DNA from: Streptomyces sp. R33
GTDB taxonomy: Bacteria > Actinomycetota > Actinomycetes > Streptomycetales > Streptomycetaceae
Length of the DNA: 64,000 nt
Assembly: GCF_041200175.1 (NCBI RefSeq)
Contig: NZ_CP165727.1
Location: 7,744,001-7,808,000, forward strand
Reading direction: 5' to 3'
Part shown: positions 1-8,574 of the stretch, piece after piece
Layout: each line of letters opens with the position of its first letter
Numbering within the stretch: position 1 is the first letter of the stretch
Translations under genes and position numbers: made by a program
The notes under the pieces: model-generated
The model's database searches: none
What the model saw: only the letters and a program-made list of their open reading frames with translations
Told to the model about the DNA's origin: nothing

Positions 1-197
1 GCGTCGCCCGGCGGCTGCGGCACGGCACGGTCTGGATCAACGACTACCACCCGTACCTCCCCCAGGCCGAATGGGGCGGCTTCGGGCGTTCGGGCGTCGG
101 CCGCGAGCTGGGCCCGACGGGCCTGGACGAGTACCGCGAACCCAAGCACATCTGGCAGAACATCCAGCCCAGGGCGCAGCGCTGGTTCCGCGGCTGA
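1..197 (+). CDS. betB: Betaine-aldehyde dehydrogenase, C-terminal end (partial)
   Basis: The first full codon is at position 3 and the TGA is at 195-197, giving about 64 residues of the C-terminus. The segment contains GTVWINDYHPYLPQAEWGG followed by FGRSGVGRELG. This is the conserved closing part of aldehyde dehydrogenases of the betaine-aldehyde group, with the substrate-channel tyrosine and the oligomerisation strand. The family oxidises betaine aldehyde to glycine betaine with NAD(P)+. The catalytic Cys and Glu lie upstream of the window and cannot be checked. The gene ends 28 bases before the betaine importer genes on the same strand, which supports a betaine role over a generic aldehyde dehydrogenase. 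Confidence 0.85.
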   Translation, partial: VARRLRHGTVWINDYHPYLPQAEWGGFGRSGVGRELGPTGLDEYREPKHIWQNIQPRAQRWFRG

Positions 198-225
198 GCC
201 GGTGCCATCCGAAGAGAGGCCGACA

Positions 226-1308
226 GTGACCGCAACGAAGACAGAACTGCCGTCGCAGCGCGGCGCGTCCGGGGGCGGGACCCCCGTGATCTCCGTCCGC
301 GGCCTGTGGAAGGTCTTCGGGCCCAAGGCGGCGCGGGTGCCGGACTCGCCCGAGCTGTGCGCCCTCTCGCGCCGCGAGCTCATGGAGCGCACCGGCTGCA
401 CCGCGGCCGTACGGGACGTGGCCTTCGACGTGTCGCCCGGCGAGGTCTTCGTGGTCATGGGCCTGTCCGGCTCGGGGAAGTCGACACTGGTGCGCTGTCT
501 GACCCGGCTGATCGAGCCGACGGCCGGCGAGCTCGTCTTCGAGGGCGAGGACATCCGAGCTGCCGATCGGGCGAGGCTGCGCGAGCTGCGGCGGCGCAAG
601 TTCGCGATGGTCTTCCAGCACTTCGGGCTGCTGCCGCACCGCCGGGTCCTGGACAACGTCGCGTACGGGCTGGAGATCCGCGGCATCGGCCGGGCCGAGC
701 GCACCCGGCGTGCCAGGGAGGTGGTCGAACTGGTCGGCCTCGCCGGGTACGAGCACTCCTACCCCGACCAGCTCTCCGGCGGCATGCAGCAGCGGGTCGG
801 GCTGGCCCGCGCCCTCGCCGGGGACCCGGACGTGCTCCTGTTCGACGAGCCGTTCTCCGCGCTCGACCCGCTGATCCGCCGGGACATGCAGAACGAGGTC
901 GTCCGGCTGCACCGCGAGGTCGGCAAGACGATGGTGTTCGTCACCCACGACCTGTCCGAGGCGCTGAAGCTCGGCGACCGCATCCTCATCATGCGCGACG
1001 GCCGCACCGTCCAGTGCGGTACGGGCGATGAGCTCGTCGGGGCACCCGCCGACGACTACGTGCGGGACTTCGTGGCGGACGTGCCGCGCTCGCGCGTGCT
1101 CACCCTGCGCTGGATCATGCGCCCGGCCCGCCCGGAGGACGCACTCGACGGACCGGAGCTCGGCCCGGACACCGTCGTCCGCGACGCGACGCGTGCCGTC
1201 CTCGCGGCGGCCCGGCCCGTGAAGGTCGTCGAGAACGGGCGGCTGCTGGGCGTCGTGGGCGACGAGGAGATCCTCGCGGTCGTCGCCGGCCCGGAGGGCG
1301 GTGCGTGA
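226..1308 (+). CDS. proV: Glycine betaine/proline ABC importer, ATP-binding subunit
   Basis: A 360-residue ABC ATPase of the ProV/OpuAA group, which powers osmoprotectant uptake at the inner face of the membrane. Visible are the Walker A motif GLSGSGKST (about residue 79), the signature LSGGMQQRVGLARAL (about 183), Walker B LLFDEPFSALDP and the H-loop FVTHDL. A C-terminal extension of about 90 residues is where relatives carry CBS-like ionic-strength sensors; only a partial one seems present. The N-terminal block with the insertion around MERTGCTAAVRDV is typical of this subfamily. GTG at 226 is preferred over GTG at 202 because a GAGAGG-type ribosome site lies just before it. The stop overlaps the next start by one base (TGATG), so translation is probably coupled. 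Confidence 0.93.
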   Translation: MTATKTELPSQRGASGGGTPVISVRGLWKVFGPKAARVPDSPELCALSRRELMERTGCTAAVRDVAFDVSPGEVFVVMGLSGSGKSTLVRCLTRLIEPTAGELVFEGEDIRAADRARLRELRRRKFAMVFQHFGLLPHRRVLDNVAYGLEIRGIGRAERTRRAREVVELVGLAGYEHSYPDQLSGGMQQRVGLARALAGDPDVLLFDEPFSALDPLIRRDMQNEVVRLHREVGKTMVFVTHDLSEALKLGDRILIMRDGRTVQCGTGDELVGAPADDYVRDFVADVPRSRVLTLRWIMRPARPEDALDGPELGPDTVVRDATRAVLAAARPVKVVENGRLLGVVGDEEILAVVAGPEGGA

Positions 1309-3332
1309 TGGCCGCCCTGGCAGCGGCGAGCGCGCGACGCACGCCCGTACGCGGCGGGCGCGCACTGGTCGCGGCCGCGGTCCTCGTCGGGTGGGCCGCT
1401 CTCTGGCTCGCCCTGCGCGGCATCCACACCCTTCCCCTCGGCACCGCCGAACTGGCTCCGCTCCACCGGCGGTTCAACGAGATCAACGACGCCGTGGGCG
1501 CCGGCCGCAACAGCAATCCGGTCTTCCTCTACGTCTTCAACGAGATCCGGCTGGTCATCGACCACCTGGTCACCTTCCTCCAGGCGCTGATCGCGCAGCC
1601 GTCCTACGGCCGCCCGGTCCCGGTGATCGGCTGGCTGGGCGTCGTCGCCCTGGCCGGATACGTGTCGTGGGCGTTCGGAAACGTCCGGGTGGCCGCGCTG
1701 GCCGTCGCCGGGTTCGTGTTCTTGGGCCTCCAGGGGCTGTGGCGCGAGAGCATGGACACGCTCGCCCTGACCGTGGCGGCCGTCCTGGTCTCACTGCTCA
1801 TCGGCATTCCGCTCGGTGTCTGGGCCGGGCTGTCGGACCGGGTGCACCGCCTGGCGACCCCGGTGCTCGACTTCATGCAGACGATGCCGACCTTCGTCTA
1901 CCTGGCCCCGCTGACGCTGTTCTTCCTGATCGGCCCGGCGTCCGCCACGATCGCCACGCTGATCTTCGCGACCCCGCCCGCCGTACGCATCACCGCCCAC
2001 GCGATCCGCTCGGTCCCCGCCGTCACGGTCGAGGCGGCCGAGTCACTCGGGGCGACGCGGCGCCAGACGCTCGCCACCGTGCTGCTGCCGATGTCGAAGC
2101 GGACCGTGGTGCTGGGCGTGAACCAGACCATCATGGCCGCGCTGTCCATGGTCACCATCGCCGCCCTCATCGACGCGCCCGGGCTGGGCAAGACCGTCGT
2201 CAAGGCGCTGGAGACGCTGGACGTGGGCACAGCGTTCAACGCCGGGCTCGCCATCGTCGTACTGGCCATCGTGCTGGACCGGGTGACCACCGCGGCGAGC
2301 GCGCGCAGCGAGACGGGGGTCCCCCCGGCCGGAGGCCGCGGGAGTGTGGAGGACGCCCGGCGCCGCGGCGGGCGTGCGGCGCGCCGGCGCCGCCCGCTGC
2401 TCCTCGCCGGGGGTGTGCTCACCGCCGTGTGCACGTGGCTCTCCCACACCTACGTATGGGCGGCGCAGTTCCCCGCCGGCTCCGGTGTCGGCGGGGCGAT
2501 CGCCCGTACGGCGGACTCCATGACCGGCTGGGCGCAGGGCGGCTTCTCCGGTGTGACGGGCGATCTGCGCGACGTGGTCACCACCCTGCTGCTCGACCCC
2601 TTCGAGGCGCTGCTGACCGGCTCCCCGTGGTGGCTGGTCGGCGCGGTGGTGGTGGCCCTCGGTGCGCTGCTCGGCGGCCGGCGTGCGGCCGCCACCGCAG
2701 CGGTGTGCGTGGCGCTGATCGTCGGGACGGGCCTGTGGCGGGACAGCATGACGACGCTGGCCTCCGTCATGGTCGCCACGGTCGTCGTCCTGGCCCTCGG
2801 CGTCGTGGTGGGCGTGTGGATGGGGCGCAGCGCCCTGGCCGACCGGCTGATCCGTCCCGTGCTCGACGCGGGACAGACGATGCCGGCGTTCGTCTATCTG
2901 GTGCCGTTCCTGGCCCTGTTCGGCGCGAGCCGGTTCACGGCGATCGTGGCGGCGGTCGTCTACGCGGCCCCGGTGACGGTGAAGATCATCGCGGACGGGG
3001 TGCGCGGGGTACCGCAGAGCACGGTGGAGGCGGCGGTGTCGGCCGGCTCCAGCACCTGGCAGATCATCACGAAGGTCCAGCTCCCGATGGCCCGCGGAGC
3101 CCTCGCGCTCGCCACGAACCAGGGGCTGATCTACGTCCTGTCGATGGTCGTCGTCGGCGGGCTGGTCGGGGCGGGCGCCCTCGGCTACGACGTCGTGGCG
3201 GGCTTCTCGCAGGGCCAGTTGTACGGCAAGGGGCTGGCGGCGGGCCTGGCCATCGTGCTGCTCGGGATCATGTTCGACCGGATCACCCAGGCGGCGGCGC
3301 ACCGGGCGGCAACAGCCCCCGGCGGGCGCTGA
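1308..3332 (+). CDS. proW: Betaine ABC importer permease, double-length (two fused permease domains)
   Basis: A 674-residue integral membrane protein containing two complete binding-protein-dependent permease domains in tandem, at roughly residues 130-330 and 470-660. Each carries its own EAA loop for contact with the ATPase (EAAESLGATRRQTL and EAAVSAGSSTWQII), each followed by a LPM(S/A) helix. Typical ProW/OpuAB proteins have one such domain and dimerise; here one chain could supply both halves. The two halves are similar but clearly diverged, so the duplication is old. An Arg/Gly-rich linker near residues 335-365 joins them. ATG at 1308 is used (a GTG lies at 1305). The receptor lipoprotein gene follows 22 bases later. 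Confidence 0.9.
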   Translation: MAALAAASARRTPVRGGRALVAAAVLVGWAALWLALRGIHTLPLGTAELAPLHRRFNEINDAVGAGRNSNPVFLYVFNEIRLVIDHLVTFLQALIAQPSYGRPVPVIGWLGVVALAGYVSWAFGNVRVAALAVAGFVFLGLQGLWRESMDTLALTVAAVLVSLLIGIPLGVWAGLSDRVHRLATPVLDFMQTMPTFVYLAPLTLFFLIGPASATIATLIFATPPAVRITAHAIRSVPAVTVEAAESLGATRRQTLATVLLPMSKRTVVLGVNQTIMAALSMVTIAALIDAPGLGKTVVKALETLDVGTAFNAGLAIVVLAIVLDRVTTAASARSETGVPPAGGRGSVEDARRRGGRAARRRRPLLLAGGVLTAVCTWLSHTYVWAAQFPAGSGVGGAIARTADSMTGWAQGGFSGVTGDLRDVVTTLLLDPFEALLTGSPWWLVGAVVVALGALLGGRRAAATAAVCVALIVGTGLWRDSMTTLASVMVATVVVLALGVVVGVWMGRSALADRLIRPVLDAGQTMPAFVYLVPFLALFGASRFTAIVAAVVYAAPVTVKIIADGVRGVPQSTVEAAVSAGSSTWQIITKVQLPMARGALALATNQGLIYVLSMVVVGGLVGAGALGYDVVAGFSQGQLYGKGLAAGLAIVLLGIMFDRITQAAAHRAATAPGGR

Positions 3333-3354
3333 GGCGGAAGAAGGGGCAGGACAC

Positions 3355-4371
3355 ATGGCAGGGAACCTCAACACAGGACCGGCGCCGCGGCGGCGCCCGG
3401 CCCGGCGGGCGGCGCTGGCCGGCCTGTCGGCGCTGGCCCTCGCACTCGCCGGATGCAGCGGCGCGAAGGTCGGCGAGGCGGGCGCCGGGCCTACGGGCGG
3501 GGGCGGCAGCGCAGGGAAGTGCGGGTCCTTCAACCTCGCCGTCAACCCGTGGGTCGGGTACGAGGCCAACGCGGCGGTCATCGCGTACGTCGCGAAGAAG
3601 GACCTCGGCTGCGAGGTGACCAAGAAGGACCTCAAGGAAGAGGTCGCCTGGCAGGGTTTCGGCACCGGCGAGGTCGATGCGATCGTCGAGAACTGGGGCC
3701 ACCCGGACCTGAAGAAGAAGTACATCGAACAGCAGCAGACGGCCGTCGCCGCCGGGGAGACGGGCAACAAGGGGGTGATCGGCTGGTACGTGCCGCCGTG
3801 GCTGGCGGAGAAGTACCCGGACATCACCACATGGCAGAACCTCAACAAGTACGCGGACCAGCTCAAGACCTCGGAGTCCGGTGGCAAGGGCCAACTGCTG
3901 GACGGCGACCCGTCGTTCGTCACCAATGACGGCGCCCTGGTGAAGAACCTGAACCTCGATTTCAAGGTCGTGTACTCGGGGAGCGAGGCCGCGTTGATCC
4001 AGGCGTTCCGCCAGGCCGAGGCCAAGAAGACACCCGTCATCGGCTACTTCTACGAGCCGCAGTGGCTGTTCTCCGAGCTGAAGCTCGTCAAGGTGAAGCT
4101 GCCGGAGTACAAGGCGGGCTGCGACGACGACCCGGAGAAGGTGGCCTGCGACTACCCCGTCTACGCGCTGGACAAGATCGTCAGCAAGAAGTTCGCCGAT
4201 TCGGGCAGCCCGGCCTACCAGCTCGTGAAGAACTTCAGCTGGTCGAACGAGGACCAGAACCTCGTGGCGAAGTACATCGCGCAGGACAAGATGTCGCCGG
4301 ACGACGCCGCCAGGAAATGGGTGGAGGCCAACCGCACGAAGGTCGACGCCTGGCTCGGGAAGAAGAGCTGA
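3355..4371 (+). CDS. proX: Glycine betaine-binding lipoprotein
   Basis: A 338-residue substrate-binding protein of the OpuAC/ProX family. The N-terminus has an Arg-rich stretch, a hydrophobic helix and the lipobox LALAGC with Cys34, so it is expected to be lipid-anchored on the outer face of the membrane. The mature part begins with the typical NPWVGYEANAAVIAYVA block and contains several Trp/Tyr residues (NWGHPDLKKKY, GWYVPPWLAEKY, FYEPQWLFSELK) of the kind that form the aromatic cage around quaternary amines. It is the last gene of the importer operon, and a strong terminator follows. Binding of proline betaine, carnitine or choline instead of glycine betaine cannot be excluded from sequence alone. 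Confidence 0.92.
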   Translation: MAGNLNTGPAPRRRPARRAALAGLSALALALAGCSGAKVGEAGAGPTGGGGSAGKCGSFNLAVNPWVGYEANAAVIAYVAKKDLGCEVTKKDLKEEVAWQGFGTGEVDAIVENWGHPDLKKKYIEQQQTAVAAGETGNKGVIGWYVPPWLAEKYPDITTWQNLNKYADQLKTSESGGKGQLLDGDPSFVTNDGALVKNLNLDFKVVYSGSEAALIQAFRQAEAKKTPVIGYFYEPQWLFSELKLVKVKLPEYKAGCDDDPEKVACDYPVYALDKIVSKKFADSGSPAYQLVKNFSWSNEDQNLVAKYIAQDKMSPDDAARKWVEANRTKVDAWLGKKS

Positions 4372-4399
4372 TCCGCTCCCCGTTCCTGCGCACCGCACC

Positions 4400-4435
4400 G
4401 TGCCCGGCGGGCTGCTTCGACAGCCCGCCGGGCAC
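4400..4435 (+). terminator. Strong hairpin terminator after proX
   Basis: A perfect 15-base inverted repeat, GTGCCCGGCGGGCTG at 4400-4414 and its complement at 4421-4435, with a six-base loop (CTTCGA). No long T-run follows, as is usual in Streptomyces. It separates the importer operon from the dimethylglycine/sarcosine operon. Confidence 0.85.
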
Positions 4436-4483
4436 GGCTGTTTCCGCCCTCTGTGCAGGGGAGTTGCGTCGCATTCCACGCTC

Positions 4484-4550
4484 TTGACACCGCCCTGGGG
4501 GACCGGCACTGTGAGTTGCGCAACCTGCACCACGTTGCGCTGACGGCAAC
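4484..4550 (+). promoter_or_regulatory. Promoter with GTTGCG-type operator sites before dmgO
   Basis: TTGACA at 4484-4489 and CACTGT at 4507-4512 are 17 bases apart, a plausible -35/-10 pair. Immediately after it lies the perfect palindrome GTTGCGCAAC (4515-4524), followed by GTTGC-N7-GCAAC (4534-4550). A further GTTGCG is at 4463-4468, upstream of the -35. Half-sites repeated on both sides of a promoter suggest a repressor that blocks the start site when substrate is absent. The regulator is not identifiable in the window. The promoter call is by eye only. Confidence 0.5.
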
Positions 4551-4579
4551 TCGATTTCGTTCGAATCGGAGGGGCGGAG

Positions 4580-7054
4580 ATGGCGGGACCGCGCGTGGTC
4601 ATCATCGGAGCGGGCGTCGTGGGTGCAGCTCTGGCGGACGAACTCTCCTCGCGCGGCTGGACCGAGCTCACCGTGGTCGACCAGGGGCCGCTCCCCGCCA
4701 CCGGCGGCTCCTCGTCCCACGCCCCCGGCCTCGTGTTCCAGGCGAACCCGTCGAAGACCATGACCGAACTGGCCCGCTACACCGTCGAGAAGCTCAGCAC
4801 CCTCGACGTCGACGGCCAGCCCTGCTTCCTCCAGGTCGGCGGGCTCGAAGTGGCCACCACCCCGGAGCGCCTCACCGATCTGCGGCGCCGGCACGGCTGG
4901 CTCACCTCCTGGGGCGTCGAGGGCCGGCTCGTGGACCCGGACGCCTGCCTGGCGCTGCACCCCCTGCTCAACCGCGACCGCGTGCTCGGGGGACTGCTGG
5001 TCCCCACCGACGGCCTGGCCAAGGCGGTGCTCGCCGTGGAGGCGCAGCTCCGGGCCGCCCGCGCCCGGGGCGTACGCCTCCTGGAGCGTCACGAGGTCCT
5101 GGACATCCGCACCGAAGCCGACGACACCACCGACGGCGACCGCGTCACCGCCGTCGTCACGGACCGCGGCGAGATCCCCGCCGACCTCGTCGTGTGCTGC
5201 GCCGGCATCTGGGGCCCGAAGGTCGCCCGCATGGTCGGGATGAGCCTGCCGCTGACCCCGCTCGCCCACCAGCTGGCATGGACCGGCCCCCTCCCCGCAC
5301 TCGCCGGACAGACCGAGGAAGCGGTCCGCCCCATCCTGCGCCACCAGGACGCCGACCTCTACTACCGCGACCGCCACGACCGGCTCGGCATCGGCTTCTA
5401 CGGACACCGCCCGATGCCGGTGTCCGCCGACGACATCGCGCCGGTCGACTCCTCCCCTGACATGCCGTCCGTACTGCGGTTCACGGCCGACGACTTCGCC
5501 GAGGCGTGGACCGAAACCCAGTCGCTGCTGCCCGCGACGCGCGACGCCAAGGTCGAAGAGGGCATCAACGGGCTCTTCTCGTTCACCACCGACGGAATGC
5601 CCCTGCTCGGGCCGTCACCGGACGTCAAGGGCTTCTGGGTCGCCGAGGCCGTCTGGGTCACCCACTCCGCCGGCGTCGGCCGCGCCATGGCCGAATGGCT
5701 CGTGGACGGCCACTGCTCCTCCTTCGACCTGCACGCTTGCGACGTCAACCGCTTCGAGCCGCACCAGCTCGCCCCCGCGTACGTACTCGCCCGCGACTGC
5801 CGGAACTTCGTCGAGGTCTACGACATCCTCCACCCGCTCGAGCCCGCCGGTGCGCCGCGTCCGCTGCGCACCAGCCCCTTCCACGTCCGCGAACGCGAAC
5901 TCGGCGCCTTCTTCCTGGAGGCCTCCGGCTGGGAACGGCCGCAGTGGTACGAAGCCAACGAGCCCCTCCTGGACCGGTGGGACATCCCGGTCCCGGGCGA
6001 CTGGGCCGCACGGATGTGGTCGCCGATCGTCGGCGCCGAGGCCCTGGCCACCCGGGAGGGCGTCGCTCTGTACGACATGTCGGCCCTCAAACGGCTGGAG
6101 GTCTCCGGCCGCGGAGCCGCAGCCTTCCTCCAGCGCCTGACCACCTCCGACGTCGACAAGTCCGTCGGCTCGGTGACGTACACGCTGATGCTCGACGAGA
6201 ACGGCGGCATCCGCAGCGACATCACGGTGGCCCGGCTCGCCCGGCGCCGCTTCCAGATCGGGGCCAACGGCAACCTCGACCTCGACTGGTTCACCCGCCA
6301 CCTCCCCGCGGACGGCTCCGTCGCCGTACGGGACATCACCGCGGGCACCTGCTGCATCGGCCTGTGGGGACCGAAGGCACGCGAAGTGCTCCAGCCGCTC
6401 GCCGACGCCGACTTCTCCAACGAAGGCCTGCGCTACTTCCGGGCCCGCAGCGCCCACATCGGGGCCGTCCCCGTCACGGCCCTGCGCCTCAGCTACGTCG
6501 GCGAGCTCGGCTGGGAGCTGTACACGGGCGCCGACATGGGGCTGAAGCTGTGGGACACGCTCTGGGAGGCCGCGCAGCCGTACGGCGGCATCGCAGCCGG
6601 CCGCGGCGCCTTCAACAGCCTGCGCCTGGAGAAGGGCTACCGGGCCTTCGGCACCGACATGGGCCACGAACACGACCCGTACGAGGCCGGACTCGGCTTC
6701 GCGGTCAAGACGGGCAAGGGCGATTTCATCGGCCGGGCCGCGCTGGAGCGGCGCGCCGCCGACGTCCGGCGCCGCCTCACCTGCCTGACGATCGACGATC
6801 CGGGTGCCGTGGTCATGGGCAAGGAGCCCGTGTACGACGGGGACCGGCCGGTCGGCTACGTCACCAGCGCCGCGTACGGCTACACCATCGGCAAGGGCAT
6901 CGCCTACGCCTGGCTGCCCGCGGAGCTCGCCACGCCCGGCCGCGCCCTGGACATCGGCTACTTCGACCTGCGCATCGCGGCCGTCGTCGCCGAGGAGCCG
7001 CTGTTCGACCCGGGGATGCGACGCCTGCGCGGCCTGGCGGGAGACGCCCGATGA
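4580..7054 (+). CDS. dmgO: Dimethylglycine oxidase (FAD, folate-dependent)
   Basis: An 824-residue protein matching, along its whole length, the remembered sequence of Arthrobacter globiformis dimethylglycine oxidase (about 830 residues). That enzyme oxidises N,N-dimethylglycine to sarcosine and passes the methylene group to tetrahydrofolate. The N-terminal FAD-binding motif is VVIIGAGVVGAALADEL. GGSSSHAPG places His47 where relatives attach FAD covalently. The C-terminal half is a T-protein-like folate domain, with Asp547 in GGIRSDITV at the position of the catalytic Asp. It opens the catabolic operon and overlaps soxB by ATGA. Sarcosine dehydrogenase is the alternative, but the N-terminus (HAPGLVFQ) is the dimethylglycine type. 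An AT-poor leader with GGAGGGG precedes the ATG. Confidence 0.93.
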   Translation: MAGPRVVIIGAGVVGAALADELSSRGWTELTVVDQGPLPATGGSSSHAPGLVFQANPSKTMTELARYTVEKLSTLDVDGQPCFLQVGGLEVATTPERLTDLRRRHGWLTSWGVEGRLVDPDACLALHPLLNRDRVLGGLLVPTDGLAKAVLAVEAQLRAARARGVRLLERHEVLDIRTEADDTTDGDRVTAVVTDRGEIPADLVVCCAGIWGPKVARMVGMSLPLTPLAHQLAWTGPLPALAGQTEEAVRPILRHQDADLYYRDRHDRLGIGFYGHRPMPVSADDIAPVDSSPDMPSVLRFTADDFAEAWTETQSLLPATRDAKVEEGINGLFSFTTDGMPLLGPSPDVKGFWVAEAVWVTHSAGVGRAMAEWLVDGHCSSFDLHACDVNRFEPHQLAPAYVLARDCRNFVEVYDILHPLEPAGAPRPLRTSPFHVRERELGAFFLEASGWERPQWYEANEPLLDRWDIPVPGDWAARMWSPIVGAEALATREGVALYDMSALKRLEVSGRGAAAFLQRLTTSDVDKSVGSVTYTLMLDENGGIRSDITVARLARRRFQIGANGNLDLDWFTRHLPADGSVAVRDITAGTCCIGLWGPKAREVLQPLADADFSNEGLRYFRARSAHIGAVPVTALRLSYVGELGWELYTGADMGLKLWDTLWEAAQPYGGIAAGRGAFNSLRLEKGYRAFGTDMGHEHDPYEAGLGFAVKTGKGDFIGRAALERRAADVRRRLTCLTIDDPGAVVMGKEPVYDGDRPVGYVTSAAYGYTIGKGIAYAWLPAELATPGRALDIGYFDLRIAAVVAEEPLFDPGMRRLRGLAGDAR

Positions 7055-8283
7055 GCCCCCGGCCGCCGGGCGCGGACCTGCCCGAACACCCGGCGTGGCT
7101 GTGGCGCACGCCCCAGCCCAGGCGCAGTTACGACGTGGTCATCGTGGGCGGCGGCGGACACGGCCTGGCCACCGCCCACTACCTGGCGAAGAACCACGGC
7201 ATCACCGACGTCGCCGTCCTCGAACGCGGCTGGCTCGCCGGCGGCAACATGGCCCGCAACACCACCATCATCCGCTCCAACTACCTCTGGGACGAGAGCG
7301 CCGGGATCTACGAGCACGCCCTCAAACTGTGGGAGGGGCTGGAGGAGGACCTCGACTATCCCATCCTGTTCTCCCAGCGCGGCGTGCTGAACCTGGCCCA
7401 CACCCTCCAGGACGTACGGGACGGCGTGCGCCGCGTCGAGGCCAACCGGCTGAACGGCGTGGACGCCGAATGGCTCGACCCCGCGCAGGTCAAGGAGGTC
7501 TGCCCGATCGTCGACACCTCCCCGGACGTGCGGTATCCCGTCATGGGCGCCACCCACCAGCCGCGCGCGGGCATCGCCAAACACGACCACGTCGCCTGGG
7601 GCCTCGCCCGCGCCGCCGACGCCGCCGGCATCGACCTCGTCCAGAACTGCGAGGTCACCGGCATCGACGTACAGCACGGCCGGGTCACCGGGGTGCAGAC
7701 CTCGCTCGGCCCGATCGCCGCCGGCCGCGTCGCCCTCTGCGCGGCCGGGCACTCCTCCGTACTGGCCGCGATGGCCGGCTTCGAGGTACCCCTGCAGAGC
7801 CACCCGCTGCAGGCGCTGGTCTCCGAGCTGCTGGAGCCCGTGCACCCCACCGTCGTGATGTCCAACGCGGTGCACGTGTACGTCAGCCAGGCCCACAAGG
7901 GCGAGCTGGTCATGGGCGCCGGCATCGACGCGTACAACGCGTACACGCAGCGCGGCGCGTTCCACATCATCGAACGCCAGATGGCGGCCGCCCTCGAACT
8001 CTTCCCGGTCTTCGCCCGCGCGCACGTCCTGCGCACCTGGGGCGGCATCGTCGACGTCAGCCCCGACGCGTCCCCGATCATCGGGCTCACCCCCGTGCAG
8101 AACCTCTACGTCAACTGCGGTTGGGGCACGGGGGGTTTCAAGGCCACACCCGGGGTCGGCTGGGCCTTCGCGCACACCATCGCCCACGACGCGCCGCATC
8201 CGCTGGGCGCCCCCTTCACGCTCGAACGCTTCACCACCGGCGCGCTCGTCGACGAGCACGGCGCGGCCGCGGTGGCCCACTGA
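7051..8283 (+). CDS. soxB: Sarcosine oxidase, beta subunit
   Basis: A 410-residue FAD/FMN-binding subunit of heterotetrameric sarcosine oxidase, which converts sarcosine to glycine, with peroxide and 5,10-methylene-tetrahydrofolate as further products. It shows VVIVGGGGHGLATAHYLAKNH (trailing residues belong to the FAD fold), then AGGNMARNTTIIRSNY, the substrate-site region. GIAKHDHVAW contains His178, aligned with the histidine that carries covalent FMN in corynebacterial SoxB. The C-terminal GWGTGGFKATPG block is diagnostic. ATG at 7051 overlaps the dmgO stop by four bases. Reading this frame further upstream gives only shadow sequence. Confidence 0.95.
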   Translation: MSPRPPGADLPEHPAWLWRTPQPRRSYDVVIVGGGGHGLATAHYLAKNHGITDVAVLERGWLAGGNMARNTTIIRSNYLWDESAGIYEHALKLWEGLEEDLDYPILFSQRGVLNLAHTLQDVRDGVRRVEANRLNGVDAEWLDPAQVKEVCPIVDTSPDVRYPVMGATHQPRAGIAKHDHVAWGLARAADAAGIDLVQNCEVTGIDVQHGRVTGVQTSLGPIAAGRVALCAAGHSSVLAAMAGFEVPLQSHPLQALVSELLEPVHPTVVMSNAVHVYVSQAHKGELVMGAGIDAYNAYTQRGAFHIIERQMAAALELFPVFARAHVLRTWGGIVDVSPDASPIIGLTPVQNLYVNCGWGTGGFKATPGVGWAFAHTIAHDAPHPLGAPFTLERFTTGALVDEHGAAAVAH

Positions 8284-8295
8284 GGAGCCGAGACG

Positions 8296-8574
8296 ATGCT
8301 GCTCATCCCCTGCCCCTGGTGCGGGCCCCGCGACGAGGCCGAGTTCCACTACGGCGGCCAGGCGCACGTGCCCTACCCGGCGGACCCCGCGTCCCTGAGC
8401 GACGCGGCGTGGGCCCGGTACCTCTTCTTCCGCGACAACCCCAAAGGGCCCTTCGCCGAGCGGTGGAGCCACGCGGACGGCTGCCGCCGCTGGTTCAACG
8501 TCGTCCGGGACACGGCGACCAACGAAATCCGCTCCGTCTACCGGACCGGCGAGCCGAGGCCGGTGAGCTCATGA
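8296..8574 (+). CDS. soxD: Sarcosine oxidase, delta subunit (zinc-binding)
   Basis: A 92-residue small subunit of the heterotetramer. The start MLLIPCPWCG and the later WSHADGCRRWFN give Cys6, Cys9, His59 and Cys63, exactly the four-ligand spacing of the structural zinc site known in this subunit. An AGGAG-type site (GAGGAG, 8283-8288) precedes the ATG. Its stop overlaps the soxA start by ATGA, so the two are probably translated together. The order B-D-A-G is the standard one for this operon. Confidence 0.95.
   Translation: MLLIPCPWCGPRDEAEFHYGGQAHVPYPADPASLSDAAWARYLFFRDNPKGPFAERWSHADGCRRWFNVVRDTATNEIRSVYRTGEPRPVSS

Noticed and set aside
1301..3619. 772-codon frame overlapping the permease gene
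   Set aside because: Shadow of proW in another phase: extremely Arg/Gly-rich with no family motifs, while the permease frame shows two EAA loops.
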